Positions 33,461 to 41,387 of a stretch of DNA of 41,387 nucleotides are shown here, in pieces. The notes under the pieces were generated by a model. The model was not told where the DNA came from. It saw nothing but the letters and a program-made list of their open reading frames with translations, and searched no databases. A program made the position numbers and the translations under genes. Numbering within the stretch: the stretch's first letter is position 1; every line of letters starts with the position of its first letter. The stretch is from Conidiobolus incongruus B7586 (lineage: Eukaryota; Entomophthoromycota; Entomophthoromycetes; Entomophthorales; Conidiobolaceae): the NCBI GenBank assembly GCA_000697335.1, contig JNEM01009213.1:1-41387 (forward strand), in the 5' to 3' direction.

Positions 33461-36400
33461 CTCTATTTCACTTTTAGTTATCCTTAAAAATTCATTAATA
33501 TTTTAATAATAATTTTGATGCATGCAATTATAACAAGGTTCTCAAAGTCAAATGATCGAATATACATCCATTTAAAAATTTGAATTTTTGATTTTTTTCA
33601 ATTTGAAATGTTGTAACACTACTTTGGTGTGAATATTGAAAATTAAATCTGTTGGCTGCTTCGGCCCTTTTTTCATTTTAAAAATGTTATATATATTAAT
33701 AAATTTTAATAAATATATTTAATTATGATAATATACTTATAATAATTTTCTTTGAAGTCAATATTTCTTGAAATTAATAAAATTATTTTAATTATATTAG
33801 TTTTCAATATTATTCTGGTATTAGGGATAAAATAATCAATTTCCATTTTTAAAATTATATAATACGTAAAACTGGTATTTGTTTTAATATTTATCCATTA
33901 ATTAAATCTTGAAATTTTTAAAATTTACATCCGAATAAATTAAATTTTTAATTAATAAAATTAATTGATGAGAGATATATTTAAATATTTGAATATAATT
34001 TTTGGTAATTAATGTATATTTGAGTTGAAATGTATAGTATTTTAGTGGTAATTTTTATCTAATTATGGAATTTAAGCTTTTAACTTTGGTAATGGCCAAT
34101 ATTTGTTAACAAATATCAAATACTATACCTTTCAGTACTATATTAATTATATAATGATATTGATCATGTCAAGTAAAAAATATTCAAAGTTGATGAATAT
34201 GTGAATATAATTTAAGTAACAGTATTTGAAGTTTTTCATAATATATTTAATTATATACAAATATATATTCGAATTCATTAAAATATTATAATTTGAAAAA
34301 AATATTTCTTTTATTAACTAATGTTAATATTTTTAAAATTAAAATAAATTTTTATAAATTTATTTCTCTATATTAATATTATTTAATTAATAATTTAAGT
34401 CAGAAATATATAGTTAATATTTGAATTACACACTTTTGAAATAATAATTGTTTAATTCCAATACAAGATTAATATTAAATCTCAGAAAAAATAACTAATA
34501 TTTTAGCTTATTAATTGAATATTAAATAAAGCATAGTAAAAGCTTGATTAAGATTATTCATTTAATATTTTAGTTTAATTTTAAAAGGTCATATTAATTA
34601 TTTAATAATTGTGGAACTAATAAGATTTTCTGATTTAAAAAAGATCAAAATGTGAATTTGGTTATAAATTATTATTATTATTATATATTTCTCTTATCCA
34701 AAAATTTACAAAGTTCAATATGGAATATGCATTAAATATTTCTGAATATCAATTATATATTTTGCAAAATATAAACCTAATTTAATAATAATTATTATTA
34801 CAATATCTATAAATCTAGTAAATATTCCTTAATTAAAATATATTTGAATTTAATATTATTATTTTTCAAAATTTCTAAATTTAACTCTTGTGCACCCTGG
34901 ATTAATACTATTATATCTTAATATAATTTATAGAAATATTCATGTGATTAAGGAATGGATAAGTATAAATATATCAAATGATCCGTTTATTATCCTGATT
35001 TCTCATATTTAGGTAATACAGTTAATTCAACTAAATATATTTCTCAGAATTAAGAAAATTCGGATGATTAATTTGTAATGTGATATTAAAATTATGATTG
35101 AAGTGTTTGTGTTAACTTTTAATCTATCATTTACTTATAATGACTCATCCTTATGCTCGACTTGAATTTACTTATATGGTTATACTATTAATAATTACTA
35201 TAATTATCAAGTTTGAAAATTCAGAATTTTTTTCATTTCAAAATATTTTTGTAAGTTAATAAAAAAGTTTATATTAATATATTCTTGATTATTCTAATTT
35301 TTAATCTAATACAAAAATTAATTAAAATGTTAAATATACATATTAAGCTTATTTATATTTTATTGGTGTTGAATGAATATTTGAAATTAAACGGTATTAT
35401 TTCGATTAAATTAAATATTGAGTATATCATAATAATATATTAATGAATTTCATATTATCAACAAATTAATACTTAAGTTACTTGTATTTTTACTTAATAA
35501 ATATATGATTACTCTAAACCAATAATATATTTAATGAAATATCATCATTATGAACTTGAAATAGTGTTAATTCACAACCCTGGAAAGTTTATCAATTTCA
35601 CATATTTGATCAATCAAATTTTTGTAAAAATTCCATCTATAGTAATAGAAAGGATCAACATTTTCTTGGAATAACAATACTAGCACAAATTATTTAATTT
35701 TTTATAATATTCAACTTTCAATATAAATATATATAATACTTAATAGAGTTCATAAAATTTTATATTAAATTATATAATTATGGATATAAAATTTTGTCAA
35801 TAGATCTTGGTATCCAAAGTATTTAAAATTTTATCACTGTATTAATATTACGATGATAAAAAAGCTGAAATCGCTTTCATTTATTTCAATCAATTAATAA
35901 TAAGAAATATTTTTATAATATTGAGGCAAATTCTCGAAGCTTTCTCAATCAGCCTATATATTAATATCATAATAAAAGATACATAAATGTAATTAAATGA
36001 TAATTACAGATAATTGTATTAATTATTATATAACATTAAGGACTGTATTTCTTTCGAAGATAATATAATGATTGCAAACATTTCTAAGATATATTGTTTA
36101 AAATTGTAAATAGTCTAAGTTCAATTGAATTTATCTATTATTAAATCAATGGAATACAGAACATTGGTTAAAAGTTGATATTTTGATAATGATATACTAT
36201 CATGATTATCATTTCAACCTTTTTGAGTCACATGCATGTATAGGATATATTTAATTTAATAATAACCAAATCAAAATTATTCAAATATATCCTTTTTAAA
36301 ATTTAAGCTTAATGATCTTTTAAAGCCATAATTTATTTTGAAATTTACTTTATATTTTATAAATATTAAAAATAATTAAATTTCATAATAAGTATAATGG

Positions 36401-37749
36401 ACATTTAGAATTCTATTTTTAAGTTATAAAATTTTAATAATTCTTGAAAATATTATATCAAAATTTAATTAATCTAAAAATTTAATATTAAAAATAAACT
36501 TAATAATTTAATTAAATATGATTCCTAATATATATAATAAATTAATAAATGGGTAATTTAATATTATTTGATTAATTTATTTAATAATATAGTTAATCAC
36601 ATTTATAAACTTACTATTTTAATCTAATATTGTTATAATTTTATTATTATTGCCAAGAAAATAAATTAACTAAATTTTATTTAATATTAATTTTAGTGCT
36701 GTATATAAATATATTTGATAATTAATTTGTCAAAAATACATATATTTTTAATTAATTTTTTAAATAATAAATGAAATAAAATAAAATAACTTATTTGTAT
36801 GATAAACTTTTTTTGGCTTAGTTATAATTCAGTCACATGATCAATAATAAATAATAAATTTGAGGAATGGTAATCTTTAAAATTAATATCACGCAATCAT
36901 ATACTATGTCTCATTTTTTAGATCAAATGATATAGATTTGATAAAAGTCCAGTACATTTAGATATCTTATCAATGTTTGAACGAAAGACCTACTTGAGGT
37001 ATAAATTTAATAAAATTATTTTTTAAAGTACACATTTTATATTGTTGAATTCATTTTTCACAAGTATATGCATATAATATATTGGTTATAGCATATAAAA
37101 AATTAAATATAAAACACGTTAAAGGCGTCAAAATATATAATAATACAATAACATTAATATATATTAAATACACTTCATTTCAATATTTTAAATAGTTTTC
37201 CGATACATCGATTCATTCCACATAGTATATGATTCATAAAGTTTCAAATTTAAAACAAAAAACTCGAAAGTGAATTTAGTTAAATTTAATACAAAAAACT
37301 ATAAACTTAGATTTATATATATTTAAATTATTTCTACGTATTCATACTTGTCCTTTAATGATATATTTTTAAAATATTATATAATTTTTTAAATAGAATT
37401 AATTTATTTAAATCAATTTTCAAATATCACAAATTATACTCTTAATTAAAAAATTATTCAGTTTGAGGATTTAATAAATTATGAGCAGAAAGTGGTTATT
37501 AAATAATAAAATGAAATATTATCTCATTCAATTTTCTCATTTTATTATTTTTTATTTAAATGACCAATCTAACCTCAATATTACGTTTTATTAAAATATT
37601 TATTTTTATTTGAATACTTTTTAATATTTATAAATTATTTTATTTTTATTTAAAAAATTATAATAAAAATATTATAAAATTTTTAATAATTTTTTTATAT
37701 TGTTTATTTAATACTAATAAAATTAAATAAATAAATAAATAAATGAAAA
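33461..37749. other. AT-rich gene-free stretch between the trypsins
   Basis: About 4.3 kb with no open frame or RNA I can support. An (AAAT)n run at about 37724-37745 lies just after the stop of the second trypsin. Confidence 0.5.
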
Positions 37750-38517
37750 TTAGACATTAGCTAAGATCCAGTCTTTAAGAGCTGAAACTCTAGCATAAAC
37801 ACCTGGCAATCTAGGTCTAGCACAGCCAATACCATAACTAGTTAAACCAACCAAAACTTGTTTTTTACCCTTCATGACAAATAAGGGACCTCCAGAGTCA
37901 CCTTGGCAGGTATCTCTTTGGCCTTCTGGGTAACCGGCACAGATTTGAGTGTTAGCATTAGTCATATTGAGATTGGCAGCTTGGTAATCCTTTTGGCATG
38001 TTTCAAAGTTGTAGACTGGGAGCTTGACTTCTTGTAAGATAGTGGTAGCAGGACCAGATCCAGTGGAACCCCAACCAATAGCAGTTAATAAAGTGTCATC
38101 CTTGTTACCATAGGTACCATCGTCCAATTCGACATCCGTACGCTTACCAGCGGGAGCATCAATTTTCCAGATAGCGACATCATAACCATCTTCTGTAGTC
38201 TTGTAGTTGGGATGGACTTTCTTAGACAACACTTTGTATGTCTTACCCTTTTCTTGTTTATCAGTCTTAGACAAATCATGTCGATGAACCTTAATGGTAC
38301 TAACGCTCACAGGGTTTTGGGAGCAGTGAGCAGCGGTAATGACAGTGTTACCATTCCAAAGTGTGCCACCACAGTCGTGTCTTCCACTGCGCTGGATAGA
38401 AACAAAGGCGGGATATTTGAAAGCAGGGGACACGTTGTAACCACCAACGATTCTGGGGGGAGGAACTACCAAACCGGTGGTAGGATCGACTACAGTATTG
38501 ACTCCAGTTAGTGACAT
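37750..38517 (-). CDS. Trypsin-like serine protease (S1A), copy 2
   Basis: A tandem paralogue of the 32.6 kb protease: same strand, same length (255 residues) and no introns. By my count 216 of 255 residues are the same. The triad H64, D113, S208, pocket D202/G229/G239, the six cysteines and the PPPR-IVGG activation site are all kept. Differences cluster in surface loops (residues 67-71, 87-90, 100-110, 217-218) and in the first 13 residues, so substrate or inhibitor contacts may differ. The N-terminus (MSLTGVNTVVDPTTG) again lacks a signal peptide. TATAAATA lies 52-59 bp before the ATG. It looks fully functional as a protease. How it reaches the outside, if it does, is not shown. Confidence 0.95.
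   Translation of the reverse strand: MSLTGVNTVVDPTTGLVVPPPRIVGGYNVSPAFKYPAFVSIQRSGRHDCGGTLWNGNTVITAAHCSQNPVSVSTIKVHRHDLSKTDKQEKGKTYKVLSKKVHPNYKTTEDGYDVAIWKIDAPAGKRTDVELDDGTYGNKDDTLLTAIGWGSTGSGPATTILQEVKLPVYNFETCQKDYQAANLNMTNANTQICAGYPEGQRDTCQGDSGGPLFVMKGKKQVLVGLTSYGIGCARPRLPGVYARVSALKDWILANV
38027..38136 (-). repeat. 110-bp patch identical to the first trypsin gene
   Basis: Partner of 32907-33016. Single mismatches bound it on both sides (38026 and 38137). Confidence 0.9.
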
Positions 38518-38568
38518 AGTTGAATTTGTATTATAATATTTTGATTTACAAGTTTGTAATATTTTTTG

Positions 38569-38576
38569 TATTTATA
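38569..38576 (-). promoter_or_regulatory. TATA box of trypsin copy 2
   Basis: TATAAATA on the minus strand, 52-59 bp before the ATG. Confidence 0.55.
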
Positions 38577-41387
38577 CTTTATTGTAAAGTTTAATATTCA
38601 TTATCATATCATCAATCAAACTGGTTATTCATTTGATATAATTAACCTAAATTCAGATGTACATCAAATAATTCAAAAGATCCATATTTAATCAATTTTT
38701 ATTAAATTTTTAATTTAATTGTGATATTAGTACATTCTTTTGAGAATTAATTTAATAATCCTCAAGTATAATTGTTTTAAAAAAAATTAATTTTAAATAA
38801 TATTCAATTAAATTAAATAAATAATTAAAATTAATTAAATATTACATTGAATAACAAAAAAAAATATATAGGTTATTAATTATAATATTATCAATAAAAT
38901 GATATTTTATTATATACACAATTATCTAAAATTAAAATTACTTGAAATCACATTTTTTTTATATTATGACTAAAATTTTCTTTTAATAATTTATTTTTTA
39001 ATTATTAAATTTATAATAAATATTATATGAGAATTTAATTTTCGGTTATTATATTTAAAAGATAATTTTAAAATACTATTTTGCCATCGTGACTATATCA
39101 CTCAACTATTTAATCATATGTAAATAAAAAGTGTTAATCAAGTTAAGGATAGCAGATTAGGAATGTTTTCTTATTTGTTTTATAGTGTATATATTTAATA
39201 GTATTTATTATTTAATGAAGCCATATTTGTCAATAGATTTATAAATAATATTATAATTATAAATAATTTTAGTTCAACTTGGGATAGTGGTAACAATTTC
39301 TAAAAACTTCGGTTTTACATATTAAAGAGCTTTACTATTTGAGTTATAATTTCAATTAGTAATTGATTATTTTAAATATTACCGAAATATATAATCAGAA
39401 ATACTTGATATTTATTTTTAGATATAACTATGGCAGTTGGTACTTAAAATTGAATAATATTTTCCTGTCTAGTAAAAGAAAACATTAATATTTATTTTAA
39501 AAAATTTTATATTTGTTTATTATCTTTTATAATACCTTTTTAGAATATTATAATTTTGAAATAATTCAATTTTATTCAGATAGCATATTTCATTATTTTG
39601 GATAATATGTACATTATATAAAAAATTACAAGTTGATAACAATATTTCATATATTTATATCGTATTAATGTATATTCATAAACATTATAATGTCTCAATA
39701 ACTAAAAATTGTTTTATAAATTCTAAAAATTTTAATATTGATATACAAATAAAAATCAAATATGCTTGAATTTATGTATTTAGGTAGTATAATTTAAATT
39801 CAATATATAACTGTTAAAATTCTGGTTCAATGATAAAGGATTGTAAATAACAAAAAATAATCAATTTTCTTAAAATTGATTATTTTTATCAAAGTCATAG
39901 TAATTAATATATAGTACTATATTGTCTATATTTACATAAAAGTAATATTTAATTTAAACATTTTGGAGATGAAATTTTGAATATAATTTTATGAATGTAT
40001 ATTGGATATATCAAAATTATCAAAAAAAAATCAGTAAATTTTGCTAAGCTATTAATGAAAATATACAGGTTATTTTTGTGCAAATCAATTTGTTAAATTG
40101 AATTTAACATATAGATTGGTAAATTTGAATTTAATGAAAAATATACATTAATTCTGTAATCGAATGATTCTGCCCATCCTCCTGCACCTCAGCTCTGAAT
40201 AAAATTAATTTAATTATTGTCATAACCTATAACATTTTTGAAATATATATTTTGGAATGTTATATATCTTTTTTTGGTAATAAACTTTATATTATTTTAC
40301 CCAAGCTTACGAATTAGTTTTCATAAACTTGAATCATATAATTTTCTTATTATTTATAAGACATAAACAATGTAATTGAAATTTGTTGTTTTAATTGATT
40401 TTATTTTGAATTTTTTGTTCATATTCTAGATTTATCTATGGTTAATAATATTGAATCCATATGTTTTGCTAATTACAATTTCAATCTAGCTGATATTTTG
40501 AAAATTTGTGTCACTTTCATTCTGAATTATTAATTTTTCAATTAATATTATATGCAATGATTTTTATAGGTTTTATTAACTTCTGTATGTAAGTTCTATA
40601 ATGTTCTCAAAGAATATAAAAGCTTATATGAAAAAGCACTTACTTGCACTTTAATTCTTAATCGTTTTTTGGATAAATTTCATATATTAAAGTTGATTTT
40701 TTATATATAATCCATAATACTTGATTTCTGCAAAATATTTGTTATTGAGTTAGAAAACTATATACATTAAATTTCAAATATTGGCCAATATCTTCCTTGA
40801 TAATTAATTATTATTTTATTATAGAGTTAATATAAAAAACCTGTATAAACCTATTTTTAGATCAATCAATTGAGAATCCATTTATATTATCTTAATTAAA
40901 TATAATATTTAAACAGATAATTATTTTATATAATATTAAAAATATGTATATCTAGTAAATTTATTTAATACAAATACTATTACCTTAAAATTTAAATAAT
41001 AGGAGTTTTTTTCTGATTGAAAAAAAAACAATTTAATATATTATATAAAATTATTTACTCTTTTGTATTATTAATAACTTTTTGCTATACTTCTAATAAA
41101 CTTTTAATATCTAAAAAATAATTTTTCTATTAAAGACTCAAATTTAATAATTTACAAACTAATTAAACTTTTTTATAAAGATTTTTTTTGTAAGCTAATT
41201 TTTTAATTATTTGAAATAAATATATTAAACTATATTATATTATAGGTAATATATCAAATATATTGGTTTTTCTATTTATTTTTAATTAAAAATCTTTTTA
41301 TAACTTTAATTTTATATATTTTATAATTTATATCAAAAATAATAAGTGATTTTAAATTATATAAAATATATTAATTAATAATAGTTT
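38577..41387. other. AT-rich DNA to the window end
   Basis: No gene recognised. It has a perfect hairpin at 39853-39887 and an isolated GC-richer patch at about 40163-40200 that may be a remnant of something coding, but I could not match it. Confidence 0.5.
39853..39887. repeat. Perfect hairpin, 16-bp stem and 3-nt loop
   Basis: AAAAATAATCAATTTT, then CTT, then the exact reverse complement. No gene end lies nearby, so it is not an obvious terminator. It could be a small element remnant. Confidence 0.9.

Noticed and set aside
38085-38511. Extra frames within the second trypsin gene
   Set aside because: Out-of-frame and antisense readings of a complete trypsin.
1-41387. CRISPR arrays, retroelements or virus-like elements
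   Set aside because: No spaced direct repeats, reverse transcriptase, integrase, capsid or long terminal repeat signals were recognised.

Overview
The window looks like part of the nuclear genome of an early-diverging, very AT-rich fungus. Genes stand apart as GC-richer islands in gene-poor DNA. Most introns are 46-55 nt with GT-AG ends. The gene set includes a TRP-like/Flc channel with an ML-like domain (a fungal family), fungal-type DGAT2 acyltransferases, cornichon and an RFC clamp-loader subunit, together with secretory-type trypsins. Trypsin expansions plus extreme AT content would suit Entomophthoromycotina such as Conidiobolus. That placement is inference from memory of those genomes, not a search result.

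Layout. 1-7.3 kb is a lipid block, all on the minus strand: a dead short-chain dehydrogenase (about 1050-2040), a DGAT2 acyltransferase (3578-4665, 3 exons) and a lipase-like alpha/beta hydrolase (5263-7236, 4 exons including a 10-nt microexon) that appears to have lost its catalytic serine. 8.8-17.5 kb is a housekeeping block: tRNA-Thr(AGT), a TRP-like/Flc membrane protein (plus strand, one apparent frameshift), cornichon/Erv14 (minus), a decayed tRNA-Thr copy and an RFC subunit (minus, 6 exons). 19.1-23.8 kb holds two head-out, tail-in copies of a multi-pass membrane protein gene. Their cores are identical over 828/829 nt apart from one missing base, but their C-terminal tails differ. 26-29.4 kb holds a dead DGAT2 copy and an intact DGAT2 paralogue whose three exon lengths match the first DGAT2 exactly. 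32.6-38.5 kb holds two tandem intronless trypsins about 85% identical, with a 110-bp perfectly identical patch. The remainder is AT-rich DNA with simple repeats and a few perfect palindromes or hairpins.

How it fits together. DGAT2 makes triacylglycerol at the ER and lipid droplet, and the neighbouring hydrolase relative may act on or sense the same lipids. The window also shows repeated tandem duplication followed by divergence, decay or re-homogenisation (DGAT2 x3, the 7TM-like gene x2, trypsin x2, tRNA-Thr x2). The most striking structure is the inverted pair of membrane-protein genes: recombination between the identical arms would flip about 3 kb and swap the two cytoplasmic tails between two promoters. 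No CRISPR array, retroelement, virus-like element or recognisable transposase was seen.
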